A stretch of DNA of 64,000 bases, taken from Crotophaga sulcirostris (taxonomy: Eukaryota; Chordata; Aves; Cuculiformes; Crotophagidae). Of this stretch, positions 1 through 12,830 are shown piece by piece. Made by a program: the position numbers and the translations under genes. Within the stretch, counting starts at the first letter, position 1. Each line of letters starts with the position of its first letter. The notes beneath the pieces are model-generated. The model made no database searches. It was not told where the DNA came from and was given only the letters and a program-made list of their open reading frames with translations. The stretch lies in assembly GCA_013397455.1 (NCBI GenBank), contig VYZB01000173.1, positions 62,001 to 126,000 of the forward strand, given 5' to 3'.

Positions 1-370
1 TTTTAAACTCCTCCAGGGATGGTGACTCAGCCATCTCCCTGGGCAGCCTCTACCAGTGCCTGAGAATGCTTTTGGTGAAGAAATTTTTTGTGATGTCTAA
101 TCTGAACCTGCCTGGGCACAACTTGAGGCCATTTCCTCTCGTCCTGTCCCCTGTGACTTGGGAGAAGAGACCAACACCCACCTCATTACAACCTCCTTTC
201 AGGCATTTGTAGATAGTGATAAGGTCTCCCCTCAGCCTCCTTTTCTCCAGGCTAAACAACACCAGGTCCCTCAGCTGCTCCTCAGAAGACTTGTTCTCCA
301 GCCCTTTCACCACTTTTGTTGCCCTTCTCTGGATGGGCTCCAGCAACTCAATGTCTTCTTCATCTTGGCC
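1..370 (-). mobile_element. CR1 LINE fragment, cut by window edge
   Basis: Antisense on the plus strand. The minus strand retains an open frame from 346 to 50 that matches the C-terminal tail of CR1 ORF2 ([26 protein letters not shown]). The 3' octamer end lies left of the window. Confidence 0.9.
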
Positions 371-1009
371 ACTGGGAAGGGATCAGTCCTGCTCCAAGCC
401 CTCATGTCCCTGTGCTGATGCCATGCCAGCTCTGGGCCTTATGAACAAGATGCACAGACCAATCTCAGACTGGCTCATTAGCTCTGCAGCATCAATGCTA
501 ATTGTTTTTTTGGCAGAAATGCCACACACCTTCCTCCAAATACCCCCACAGCCTGTCTGTAGCACACGGTTCCTGCTGCTTCCTGCACATGGAGAACCCC
601 CCAACCTGCTGCACTTCCCCCAGCATGACCCCTTGGCATTGGGGAGGGAGCTTGGATGGGTGCTGGGGGCACCCATGGGTGCTGGGTGCATGGGACCTGC
701 TGGGCAGCAACACAGCCAACACACTCAAGCCACGAGATGCCCTCGATCCCTTGCGGCACATGGTTGTCGGCTCCACTCCAGCCTTATCTGCCTCGAGTAA
801 TCAAAAATAATTGGTTTCTCCCCAGTGGACTGATCTAATAGCAGTACGAATAAAGTTATTTTGAACAGTTGTTCATGAGTTCATCTCCTGGAAAGCCTCA
901 GCCCCAGCTGTTGCTGTGCTTTTGATTTAAAAAAAAAAAAAAGATAAAAATTAGACTCAAACTGGGGATTATCAGGGCTAAGCACGTCCCAGCCCTCCCT
1001 CCTCCCCGT

Positions 1010-1230
1010 GTCAGGTGCCCGGCCGGGCTATAAACCGCTCTTTGTGTGCGGCTCCCTCGTCCCTTTCTCTCGGAGTTGGCACCAGCGCCGCTGTGATTTG
1101 GCAGCTTCTCCGCGGCGCGCCGAAAGCGGGATGCTGGCAGCGCCGGCGCGGCTCGCGGGTGCCCGGGGCCCGGCTGGCAGGCAGCGTCGGCAGCAGGTTC
1201 AGCATGCAAATGGTCACCGAGGCTCCGGCC
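1010..1230. promoter_or_regulatory. CpG-dense block with TATA-like box, candidate promoter
   Basis: About 24 CpG dinucleotides lie in roughly 190 bp (1018-1210), far above the surrounding CpG-poor DNA. The block includes the GGCGCGCC string near 1114. TATAAA is present at 1029-1034 and an octamer ATGCAAAT (POU-type site) at 1204-1211. No protein-coding first exon follows that I recognise on either strand. It could be the promoter of a non-coding RNA, of a neighbouring gene extending left of the window, or a GC-rich enhancer. Confidence 0.4.
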
Positions 1231-1323
1231 AAGTCCATTTGTTAATGGTCAAGCTATGGGGAGCTGTTTGGGGAGAATTAAATGGAATTAGGCATGAGTG
1301 GAAAAGGGAGAGTGGGAGTGGGG

Positions 1324-1650
1324 ATCATAGAATCAGAGAATCACTCGGTTGGAAAAGACCTTTGAGATCATTGAGTACCTGTCCACTACTAAACCAAATC
1401 CCCAAGCACTTCATCTACCCATCTTTTAAACACCTCCAGGGATGGTGACTCAACCACCTCCCTGAGAAGCCTGGTCCAGTGCCTGAGTAGAAATTTTTTT
1501 TTTGTGATGTCTAATCTGAACCTGGCCTGGTGCAACTTGAGGCCATTTCCTCTCGTCCTATCGCCTGTCACTTGGGAGAAGAGACCAACACCCACCTAGC
1601 CACAACCTTCTCTCAGGCAGTTGTAGATAGTGATAAGGTCTCCCCTCAGA
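1324..1650 (-). mobile_element. CR1 LINE 3' fragment
   Basis: Begins with atcatagaatcagagaatc (the 3' octamer end in antisense) and runs into ORF2 tail sequence; 5'-truncated near 1650. The ORF2 remnant is frameshifted. It follows the CpG-dense block at 1010-1230 by about 100 bp. Confidence 0.9.
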
Positions 1651-3636
1651 TGAGAGACTGGGAGAAACCATGTGGGTCTCTGAATGCCCATCACTTCGTC
1701 AAAGTGTGGAGGTCAGGGTGGTGCTTGGAGGACAAGGAGAGTGCTTGGGTAGAGTGTGACAGAACAGAACCTGCAACAAACATGAGCACAAGCTCAGTAG
1801 TGGGGATGTCCTCTCTAGGACAGCTGAGCCTCCGATGCTGCACCCATCCACGCCTGGCAAGAAGCAGGATTTTCCCTGCAACCACTGCCCCAAAGTCCAT
1901 TCCTCCAAAGCCATAACCACCACTTGTGCTCGGGGAACAGGCTGTGAGCCAAAGGCTGACCATGGGGCAGGGATGTGCAGGGTCTCTGGGCAGCTCATCA
2001 CCCACACAGGGACCCTCACACAACATATTCCCAGGGTCTGTGGGTGAGCATGGAGCCCCGCTCCTCCTCCCACCCAGCCCCACCATATGGTTTGCTGCTC
2101 CGTGGCCGCCTGCCACTGCAGACGGTGAATCAGCTTTGTTGCTCCAGCAGCACAACCTTTGCAGGCTCGAGGCTTTGTTTTTAATCCCAGCCTCTGCCCT
2201 AATGCCTCGGAGAAGGCAGGAGAGCGCAGGACGGAAATGTCCCCTCTCCCCTCTGCAGCAACAGCCGAGGGGCCCCAGTGCTGGGATGAGCCCGTAGTCA
2301 GGAGCGTGGTGAGAGCCAGCACTCAGGCTTGGAAAAGTCAGCGCTGGAGCAGTTTGTCTCACTCCTCTGCCTGCCAGCAGAGAGATGAATTCAGCTCCCA
2401 CCTCCGGCTCCAGGGTTTGGCCAGGACAACCTGTGCTTCGGCAGCAGTGGGTTTAGGGTGGGTGGGAGATGGTGCCTTGACCCCCTCTGACATCCCTGCG
2501 CCCAGAACAGTGGGTGCTGCAGCCTCTCCCCTACCATCAACATCTGGGTGCACTTAGTCCAGTCCCAGTCCCTCTCTCTCACAAAATCCATCTGGACACA
2601 CGTCCCAGCAGCTGGATGGACACAGATATCAGCACAGTGGGGACACATGGACCAGGAGAGCTGAGGGGTCACCCCCTTCCCACATCAGCGCAGATATTGC
2701 TTGGCTCAAGCCAATTGCAAAACCCCATGCTGAGACCCCTTTGGAAGGGATGGATTTGCAGCTTGGATATGCGGAGAAATTCTTACTGAGGCAGAACTAT
2801 TAGAGAGTGACTACAGACTGGGCATTTGGAGATGTTCTTGCTGAGACAGGATAATTAGGGAGAGGATACGGACAATAAAGAAGAGTTTCACACTTAACTT
2901 TCCTTGTCCAATCAATTAGGAGAGCTGTTGCATACATCCACCTGAGGAGGTCCCTCCTACTGCTAAATAAAGATAATTTTAAAGGCAGACCAATGAACTC
3001 ACACCAATAATTGTCCCAAGGTTGGGGAAACTCGGGAGCAACGTGGTAAAAAAGGGAGAATCAGATCAAAAAGCAGAAAAAAACGCTTGATGGTACCAAA
3101 CCCTGAACACGTTTGAGGCTGAACGTGGATATTGTCTTAAAGCTAAACCACACAGTTGCCCATAAGGAGATGGGTAGTTGGACTCGTAGTCATCATACAC
3201 CTACTGAATTAAGATATTAATTCACAATGTCTGAGTCTCCTTCTTTAATTCTCTTCCCTGCTCCAAAAAGAAAGGCTCTGTACCCAAAGCAGCACAGGTT
3301 TCTAGAAGCAAATTTCACACAGCATCCCCGCTCTCCTGGCTTTCTCGCCATGGCTCTTATTTTCCTTTTCAGCATCAGCATCGAAACATCTGGGTCGTGG
3401 TGGAGCTTAGAGCTGGAAGCGACACAATATAGTGAGAAAGGATGTTTTTGTGCTATTTCCAAGCTTCCCAGAACAGAGAACTTCAGAAACCCCTTCACAA
3501 AGGCTGCTTTCTTCCTCTACATTACTTTGAAAAGATGGGTGAGAGCCTCAGTTATCTGCCTATACCAGGGTTGTACAAGACAGAGACGATCAAAAAGGAG
3601 CGGGGGGAAGGGGATGATGAAAAACACGGCCAAGTG

Positions 3637-3660
3637 TTTTTTTGTTTGTTTGTTTTAGCT
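3637..3660. repeat. Short T-rich TTTG run
   Basis: TTTTTTTGTTTGTTTGTTTT; a minor microsatellite. Confidence 0.7.
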
Positions 3661-6600
3661 TCTTTTGGTTAAAACTGTAGTTTTGGAGCAACTCCAACCT
3701 CTTCTGTATTCAGGGAGGATGGAGGAGCAGAATGATTTACTAAAGATCCTCGCTGACAATTTAATTTGGGATTTTTCCCTGTACTAAAATTTCAGTTTCT
3801 TGCTGAAATGTAGAATTGAAGGAAATTTTGGGGGCTTTTAAAGAAGCTTAATTCCTTGGCATATCCCAGCCTCAGCTGTCTGGCAATGTTTGTCTCTCCG
3901 AGCATCCCTCTCCACCAGCTGAAAGCCCTGGGCAGGCTTGGTGGGTGCCAAGGCTGGGTCAGGAATGGGGCAAGGAGTTGTCCTGAGTTCCCTCCTCCAT
4001 CCTGAAAGCCTTGTGAAAAAGCATTAAGGCTCATGACTAGGGTCTCCTCAAAATCTGCACCCAAGAATGAGGGCGATGCCCTCAGCTTGGTCCCCGTCCC
4101 CCTCCTCCCACCCACTGGGGTGCTCCCATGGGTGTTGCACCTGTAGGACAGACCCAATGCCAACATCAAAAATGATGTGCCCTCCTCTCATTCCCTCCTG
4201 GGATGAGAGGTTATTCTGGCTCCATATGAGCTCAGTTTTGAGACGGTTCAGGAGGGGGCTGCCAGATGAAGTGGGGCTGCCAAGCCCGATGCAATGCGGT
4301 TGTTTCGGGAGGTGGAGTCTGTCTGTGGAACGCTGGCCTGCAAGATGCATTGGCCGACACTCAACTATGTCCCTGTGATCTTGACCGAAGGAAACCCAAC
4401 ATTTTACCCCTTCCACAGATCCCCACAGCTAATCCCCAGCTGCCCAGGGGCAAACCTCCGTTTTCCAGCCAGCCTCCAGTTGAGGAACTGGATCCTCTTT
4501 GCCTCCCCCCAGCTCGTTAGCAAACACTTGTGCAAAGCAGCTTGTCCCTTGCTCCTGGCCTGCTCTCTTTCCCCCTGTTTTAGCTCCTGCGTTGCACACA
4601 GGACCCAGTGTGGAGCTGATAAGCACAGTCCTGCTCTGCCTTCCCCCTCCCAGTGCTCACCCATCCCCACGGGGCTCCTGCTGACTCCTCCAGTCCTAGG
4701 CAGTGGAGGCTGAGCTCCATCTGCCCCTGCAGCCTCAGGGAGGCTCCTAGTTGCACCCTCTCCCACCTCTCTCTCACTTTTGGGGTAAAATCTCCCATTA
4801 GGAATGCTTGGAAAAGCCAGGTTTTATCACCATACAAAGCTGCATCCCACAGCTGCTTAAGGCATCACCCAAACAGCACAAGCAGTGCTAAGGAGATACA
4901 GACAACACAGACAAAGCCACCATGGAAAAGCTTCTTACTGGTCACAGCATCCTCATGGTGGTACCCGCACATGTAGACCTGCCACGCAGCCCCATCGCAT
5001 CCCCTGCTGTTGCTGTGGGACAGTCCCCAAGGGCACGGGACCCCCAGCACAACCCTGGAGCAGGGGGGGTTGACCCCCTTTAGCAGAAGGCAGCGCCGCA
5101 GACACCCCCCTGCCCAGGGCAGAGCAGCCACATGGTCTCTGCCTGCAGCAACGCCAGGTACCAAACCGGGTAGGGACACGGAGAAGGGGAAAGAGCCCCA
5201 GCCCGGTCCCGTGGCCCCTCAGCACCCAGAGCTGCCATCTCCAGGTACTGGAAAATCAGGCAACGTCGTCACTTTTGTAGCACATCCTTTTTTGCAACAG
5301 AAGAGAGTCAGAAGAACATATTTTATCATATACATAATCTCAAAGAAAAAAAATAAAACAAAATTTGTCTTCTAGATTCCCAGACAGTACGCTCAGCATC
5401 CTCATGCTACTGATGTAATCCTGGAGGAAGGTCCCCTGGGCCCAGCCTTGCTAAGCCGAAGCTGCACCAAGCCCTCAGCTTTGGGATCCTTGCCTGCACA
5501 CAGAGGTGGGGCAGTGTCCCCGCAGCCCCTTGGGGCTGCTCCACTAGGATACCCCTGGTTTTATGGACCTGTTTATACACTTGTTGAGTGTCTGAGTTCA
5601 CTTTGCAACCACAGGAAACATTAATAGCTCAGTAAAGCTCCTTGCTGGTGCTATTCTTGCTGTCCTTTGTGTTCAGCTGCAGTGAAAATTAGCCAGGAAA
5701 AAAACTGACATAATAATAAATAAGAATAAAAAAACCAGAGCTGATTCCTTAAGGTGACTCTGCATGAGCAGGTTCCCACCTTCAACACTGAAGACTTTAT
5801 CATTAACAGCAAAGCAAACCCTGAGCTGAGGTACAACAAGTGAAACACAAGATAAGTTGGTGGCATGATGCCAGGGTGCATATTTGACCCAAATTGCTTA
5901 AACTACAGCTGGTTGAGTGATTCACTGCGTCCAGCTCCATCAATGGGCCTGGCCTGGCTCTCTGTTTGTGACTTGTCTCCGGAGAGACGGAGGGTTTCTT
6001 TGTTTTGTTTGTATGAACGCCTTGGTTATTCAGGGAACCGTGACACACGCTGTGGGAACACTGGCTGGCTGCTCCTGGAGAAGATGCACATGGTGGATCC
6101 ATATTTGGATCTGGATGCTCAGCTCCCCTTGGACCCCTCCTGCTCTCACTTGACCTCAGAAGCATCGCTCCTGTCTTTGTGTAACCCATAACTCTGTCCT
6201 GCTCCCCAGCTCGCCTGCCACAAGGAGGACTATGGTCAAGAGAGGTCTATGAGATGCACAGGAGATGGAGAAGAATGTAAAGACTTGCCTGGATCCCAAT
6301 TGGCCCTCTAAGCCAGTGTCTGATCGTTTATAGACAGATACCACTGGAGCACCGGGAGGAAACAGACATGGTCAGAGAAACCTGAAGCTGGAGAGCATCT
6401 CTGTGTGTTTAACACACCTTGGTTCTTGCTCTCCCTTGAACTCCTTGTTCCCACCTTGAAGGAGATGGGTGGCACAGAGTGGGGCACCTGGTCTACCCAT
6501 GGGCAGATGGACCAGGGGCTCTGCACCCGAAAATGTGCACCCTCACAGGTTGGCCCCATATGGACTCAAGCAAAGGAGAGGAGCTGGGGGTTTCCCCCCC

Positions 6601-9600
6601 ACATGCCTCATCCCCTCACTGCATGGTGCCTCCTGCCACCTTGCCTGGTTTTTAAACCACTTGAGTTGGAGAAGGGAATATTAAATAAACAGAATGAGGC
6701 CCTCGGCTGCCTGGCTGCACCGTTCCCTCTGCACTAAAGAGAAACATAACCAAAATACTTGAAATAAAAAAAATCTCAACTTGGGATCAATTTTTTTTTT
6801 CTTTTTTGAGCCAATTTGTGGGAAAAAAAAACCCACCCAACTTTAGGAGTGGGTGGATGAAGGAGATGAAGCCATGAGCTCCTTTCTCCCAATGATCCTT
6901 TCATAATGGGGAGTACTGCCTCCAAGGGCTTTGGAAACACCGAACACAAATAATTCAGAGCTGCTGGAGTTCTCCTGTGTTAGTAACACTGCCCCTGGGC
7001 TGTGGGATCCCTGCCCCCTGCACCACAAAATGTGCTTGGTGACAGATTTACACCAGGACCATCTGCAGTCCCTCCTGGGGGTAAGGCACAGACCTTTCTC
7101 CTTCTCATGTTTTCCAGCAGAAAACCACCTTTTATCCTCAAAATGGGACTTTCCGCAGGAAGCAGCCAAAGTCAGTGAAACTCTTCCTTTCCATTTTGCC
7201 ATTCAAACCACCTAAAACCGCACGTTTCATTTTGTGGCCAGTAAAACCAGGAGCCGACATTGGCTGTGGTGGCAAAGCCTCATCCATCCCATGAACTCCT
7301 GTGCCAGCCACCACAGAGCTGCCCCGACAGCTTTGAAGCTGTTTAGGCTTTGCCGTGACCGTGGGCGTTGGGGTTAAGTCCTGACAGGTGGAGATGGAGT
7401 AGAAACCCAAGATGCTGACCCTGCCCAAGTCTGACCAGAAGAAGCTTTTAGGACTGATGAGCGGGGTTGATGGATGTGGGATGAGCAGAGAAGAAGAAGG
7501 GCAGGTGGGTATGGTCATGAGCCCCAGCACCCAGCCCAGCCAACTCCTTGGGAGCACCAGCCTGAACTCAATTCCCTCTGAGTTTTTGGGGACACAGACA
7601 CAAACCCTCCAGCACTCTGAGAGAGGCTCAGTTTTGCCCTGGGAGAGCAGATGGCAAATCGACATGAAAAAATGCTGAAAATGAAAACGCAACAAAATGC
7701 TACACAGTTGCCTGTCCCTTTTGATTCAAGTTTTGGTCAACTAAATTGTTATTGAATAAGACAAGCTGCGTCAAAAATGTACTTTAATGAAGTGCAGCAG
7801 GGGCTCTGGCATTATTTCCCAAGCTCCACTAAGGTTTTAATCCCCCATCTCTCTAAGCCACTGCGCGACATATGCTTTAAAGAGGATATTTTTTGCTCCC
7901 TGGTATTTCATGCATGTTATATTTTAAAGATCGCTGCCAGTTTAGTTTAGACCCAAAATGCTGGTGTCACTCGAGGGATGGAGGAGGGGGAAGGTGCTTC
8001 ACCAAAGTGATTTAAAATAAACCCAGAGCATCCCTGCCATAACCCAAGTCCCTTCACATCTGCACCAACAAGACTGGAGGTGTCCAAAACAATTTGGGAT
8101 GGATCTGAAAATGCGGGGATGGTGATGGGCATCCTCCACACCCACCCGCACCTTCCAGACCAGCACTGATCCCTTGCAGTCCAACACTGATCCAGCCACC
8201 AAGGACAACCCCAGGGGACTCTCCGGCTCCAAGAACGGACTTTGCTAGTTAGCCCTGGCTTATCTCAAGCAAACTTTCTGCTCTGTTCAGTTAGGACCAG
8301 CCTGGAGTGACTAAAACTTTCATCAGGGAGGAAAAGCCCTCCTGGCATCTCTCTTCTTGCCTGGGAGAGCCTCGCTTGGGGAGATATTAAAGGCTTTTGT
8401 TTCCAGGAGCTGTCAAACCCCTCACCTTTCACAAGCACTAAAACGACCAAGGGAAAAAATATATGCGAGTGGAATAATAATTTTTAACTCATAAATCTGA
8501 GCTCGTAAATCAAGGATTGACGGAACGGTCGTTGTAATGTCTCATGAGTTAACATTCGAGGTTTTCTTTCACCTGAGGAAAAGGAAAAAAATACCCAAGT
8601 CCCTGCCCTTCCACTCCAGAGATTGCTATAAATCACCTTAATGTTACACTCTTGCTCTTAAGTAGACCAAAAGCATGAGGAATGGATAGTGAAACTGGGT
8701 GATTTAAAAAGTATAGTACTGGGAAGGCTTTTTTTTTTAAATAAAAGATCCAACAGATCCAAACCAACCTCTCACTGCTTTTAACAGCAGAGAGCAAATC
8801 CTGCCCTCCGAGAAACGCACCCCTGGGGACCAAAGCCAAGCCTTGGTCCTGGTCCTGAGCTCGGTGAGGCCATGGGGACAGCTTGGCTGCCATTGGAAAA
8901 CCACAGAATGGAGTGTCTGTCTCTGTGGGTTGGAATTCTGGATTGAGGGGAACAAGAGAAAACAGAGGAGTGAGGATAGAGGTGTCACGCATGTGTTTAA
9001 GGGAGAGCTGGAGAGGGATGGGTTGGTACTTGGCTTGAATGGAGAATCCTGCCACTCAGTGTCCTCATCTGTCCTATGCCGAGCTGAGGCCATCACTGCA
9101 ACATGTGCATGATGGCAGCCAGAGCCACCTACACGTGTCCACAGCTGCCCACCATGAGCTGTGGTGCTCTCATGAGGAAAGGGAGAGCAGCACAAGGCAG
9201 CACACACCCAAACAGGGACCCAGCACACCCCAGCTGGAGACGCAGTAGCTGCACAAGACTGGAGGCAACAGAAGAGTAGCCCACACTGGCCACCCTGCAG
9301 AGGGGACATCTGCAGAGCTGGGGCTGTCACCCACCTGCTAATGAAGTCCTACTACCTCAGCTGCTCTCCCGGGAGGGCTATGATGGGAGGTAGGGAATGT
9401 GATGGGAAAAGATGGAGTGGAATAAAGCCATGCACTTGGGCACTGGGCTGTGTCCACATGCAGATACTGCTTCTCCCAAAGGAGAAAATGCTTTAGTTCC
9501 TCCCCCAGGATTTCCTATTTTATCTGTTTTGGATACAAAGGATCTTATCTCTGCAGATCTGAACCTGATGTCCCAAATGCTGAAGGTGCTTTGACCCTCA

Positions 9601-10999
9601 CCTGGAGGTCCTCTCCCCTTTGCCACTGCTCAGACTGGTCTAACCAAGAGCAGATCCCCCCTGCTCTCACCCAGGGCTCAGCAGGGGCAGCAGCTTGTGG
9701 GGCTCCAACCCCCATGTCCCACAGGACTGGTGCCACCTGACACCCCTTGGGCAGTCCCCAAACCAGCAGCGAGGAGCTGGCTGGGGTCAGGGAGGCTGCG
9801 TCCACGTGGCCGGCAGAGCGCCGGGAAGAGGGAGGCTGGAGGAGGAGGAAGGCGTTGGCATGCGGAGCACAAGTGCGCGCGTGGCCCTGTCCCCTCCCTA
9901 ATCCGGTGGGTTCAAAGCAGCCGGGTGGTGTCGGGCGCAGCTGCGGTGTCTGAGCTCCAACAGGTGATGGCTCAGCTGTCCCCCTCCCCAAGGGGTTGCT
10001 CGTTCTGGAGGGGCTGGTGTGAGGGCCAGCGGGTCCCCAGCGCTTCACCCATCTCCATCCTGCCCTTGGGAAGCTCCCCGGGCCTCCTTGGTAGCTGGGT
10101 GAAGTTTTGTATGGCTCCCTCCCCTCTGTGCCCAGCAGCAATGCACATCCCAGTGGGATGGGACACCACTGCTGGGAGCCATTAGTTGTGCAAAATCCTC
10201 CTAAAAAGTGTTCTGACCTGCTAGGAAACATGGAACGTGTGTCACTCACCCTGCGCCAACACCTGATCCCCTGCCACCACGTGGTCCCCCTCCAGCACAT
10301 GCAGACGTGAACCTGATGGGATGGAGAAGCAGGGGAAGCAGCCTGGGGATGCAGGTTGGGGCAGGGCTTCCCAACCCCAGCCCTGGGTGGATTTTCACAC
10401 TAAGGGCTATGTGGGAGGTGATGCATGGCCCCTCGCTGGGAAAGACTTTATCCCATCGCGTTTGTCAACAGCATCTTTCAAGTGCAACTGCCCCGGTCCC
10501 AGTGCACCCAGCAGCAGCACTGGGAGAGACCTTTTGGGCAAATCCAGCCAAGCCTCTGTGCATCTGGTGAAGCTGGAGGGATTTTTATTTCTGCTCCCAA
10601 CTGTCTGATTCCTCTCCCGAGGCTGCACCAGCAGAAGACACCATCTGTCACCAGCTGGGTCAAAACACAGCAATGGGCAGAAACACTTGCGCCTGCTCAG
10701 GGCATCCCAGCCAAAATCCACAGCTGTAGCGGCCGGTGGTCACTGCTGGGCTTGGGCTGGGACACTGGCACAGGCAGAGAGGGTCATGTCCATATGTGTC
10801 CTCGTGAGAACAGCAGCATCCCACAGTGATCCCATCCCCACTGCGAAGGGATGCCCACATTTCCCTCATTGTATATGAAAATAAAAAAGCGTGACCTGAA
10901 GTACCTCCCCACCAGCTGCAGCGAGGCACAATCGGTTGGATAAACAGCTTGCTTACCTCCCATACCCAAGAAACACCTATTAAAACACTAAAAGTGCAG

Positions 11000-11345
11000 A
11001 TGTGGGGGCAGGTCCATCAACCCTCAGAGCGGGCAGCATTGCCAACAACGCGCTCAAGTTCTCATTAAGTCACTCAAGCCACCATCGTCTGAGTAGCATC
11101 ACTATTCACACAGGCTCCAGACCCCCTTCCTCACTGTTAATTTCTACTTATCTGCATATTTTATTGAAAATTAAAATCCTTTTGCATTTTTCCCAGGCCT
11201 CGGTCCTGAACAATCTTTTCTTGCAGCCCTACTTGACTCCAATTAGTTGGGATAACAAAGCTGCCGCTGTTGGAGGATTATTGACAAATGCTCAAGGGAA
11301 AAAAATGGCAAGAGAATAGTCCATTAAAATGACAGCCTCGAAAAA
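11000..11345. promoter_or_regulatory. Candidate non-coding element, AT-rich and CR1-free
   Basis: Immediately precedes a CR1 (11386). Contains several homeodomain-type ATTA/TAAT cores and SOX-type strings such as GAACAAT (near 11208) and ACAAAG (near 11257). No coding potential. Low confidence; it rests on composition only. Confidence 0.22.
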
Positions 11346-11385
11346 AAACACCCGGCGATTAATAGTGCTGGGAAGGCACGGAAAA

Positions 11386-11636
11386 TAGAATCATAGGATC
11401 ACAGAATCACAGATTGGTTTGGGTTGGAAGGGACCTTAAAGCCTATCCAGTTCCAATCCCCCTCCCACTAAACAAGGCTGCTCAAGGCCCCATCCAACCT
11501 GGCCTTGAACACTTCCAGGGATGGGGCAGCCACAGCTTCCCTGGGAAACCTGTGCTGGTGCTTCTCCACTCTCATCGTGAAGAATTTCCTTCTAATGTCT
11601 AATCTAAATCTTCCCCCTTCCAATTCAAAGTCATAA
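11386..11636 (-). mobile_element. CR1 LINE 3' fragment
   Basis: Has the octamer run at 11387-11410, then the ggttgggttggaagggacc-type end and 3' UTR; truncated near 11636. It lies 37 bp from a second CR1 of a different subfamily. Confidence 0.93.
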
Positions 11637-11672
11637 AATACCAATTCTTTGTTTTATGACAGCATCTCAATT

Positions 11673-11840
11673 GATCATAGAATTGTTTGATTGGAAAAGA
11701 CCTCAGACATCATGGAATCCAACTGTACCTGTCCACTACTAAACCATCCCTGAGCACCTCATCTACCTGTCTTTTAAACACCTCCAGGGATGGGGACTCA
11801 ACCACCTCCCTGGGCAGCCTCTGCCAGTGCCTGAGCACAC
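11673..11840 (-). mobile_element. CR1 LINE 3' fragment, older subfamily
   Basis: Starts gatcatagaattg, followed by the ggaaaagacctcagacatcat form of the 3' end; short and 5'-truncated. Confidence 0.88.
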
Positions 11841-12399
11841 TGATGTGCCAGCTGGAGCCATTGCTTTGGGTCTTGCTTCTTCATTAACCGATGGGTCACA
11901 CTGCACCCATTGCTCCCCAGGGACCACAGGGGCATTGGCACAAGCCACGACTCCACAGCAGGGACCCAGGGAAGCCAGGAGCATGGAAATGCATCCCATA
12001 AAGGGGAGACAGCCCCTGCCCTGCCTGCCCATTTCCCAAGCCTCGTGATCACATAGAGCTGCCCGTAGATCCAGTTCCCATGGGCGCCCGTTGGCGCTGG
12101 CGCTGGGCTCCTGCCCCTCAAAACCTGCTCGATGCAGCTGCAACGATGGCACAAAAGGACTGAGAAGCATTGAGAGCAGCACAACTCATTCACTGATAAC
12201 TCCTTAATGGTGTTTCATATTTTTTCCCTGGCATTTTCTTTTCTATTTTTTTTAAATACAAGAATGGGGAGGGGGTGTGTGTGTGTTATAAAAACGAAGC
12301 CTACTTGATAAAGGGCAGTAAGTGTTATCCCTTAAAAAAAAATAAATAAAAACCTCACAGAGCTTTTTTTCTTTCCTAGGTGGCTCGGACAGCTGGCTC

Positions 12400-12830
12400 T
12401 TTAAATATTAATCAGGGCCTCATTGATATGCAAATATGGTAAGAGGGAATAATGCTCCTGCAGCTGCGCAGCCCCCAGCAGCCCCGGCCGAGTGTTGGCC
12501 TCCTCTCCACCATGAATGGGAATATCTGAGGACACAGGTGCAGGGAGCCGACCGCGAGCAAGATCCTGCTTAATAAGGTAATTTGTGAGCGATGCTCTAT
12601 AGAGACGAACCGGAGCAATCTTTTACCACTTGACAGTATCTGACCACTAAACAAGGTGATAATCTTATAATTGTGGTGGGGACTGTTCCCTAGCACAGCA
12701 TTCCTGGCCTTTTGCCCTGACACTTGGCCAGTTAAAATCAACTTAACTGGCAGGTCGGACGCGTGCCAACCGATCGGCAATAAATTATTTATTGTTCTAT
12801 TTCCAGAATAACAAGTAAACAGGAAAGACA
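12400..12830. promoter_or_regulatory. Candidate non-coding regulatory element with palindromes
   Basis: A CR1-free block containing an inverted repeat with 9-bp arms and 7-base spacer (12727-12751, GCCAGTTAA / TTAACTGGC), an 8-bp palindrome CCGATCGG (12770-12777), and directly after it CAATAAA-TTA-TTTATTG (12778-12794). It also has a SOX-type ATTGTT (12791-12796) and a forkhead-type GTAAACA near 12815. At 12429 lies ATGCAAAT, an octamer motif. No reading frame fits. Regulatory function is inferred. Confidence 0.35.

Noticed and set aside
1691..2401. Minus-strand open frame of 236 codons
   Set aside because: No recognisable domain; an overlapping 207-codon frame in another phase suggests stop-poor composition rather than coding.
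9545..10300. Minus-strand open frame of 251 codons
   Set aside because: Low-complexity, Pro/Gly/Trp-rich translation with no family resemblance; the GC-rich context favours chance open frames.
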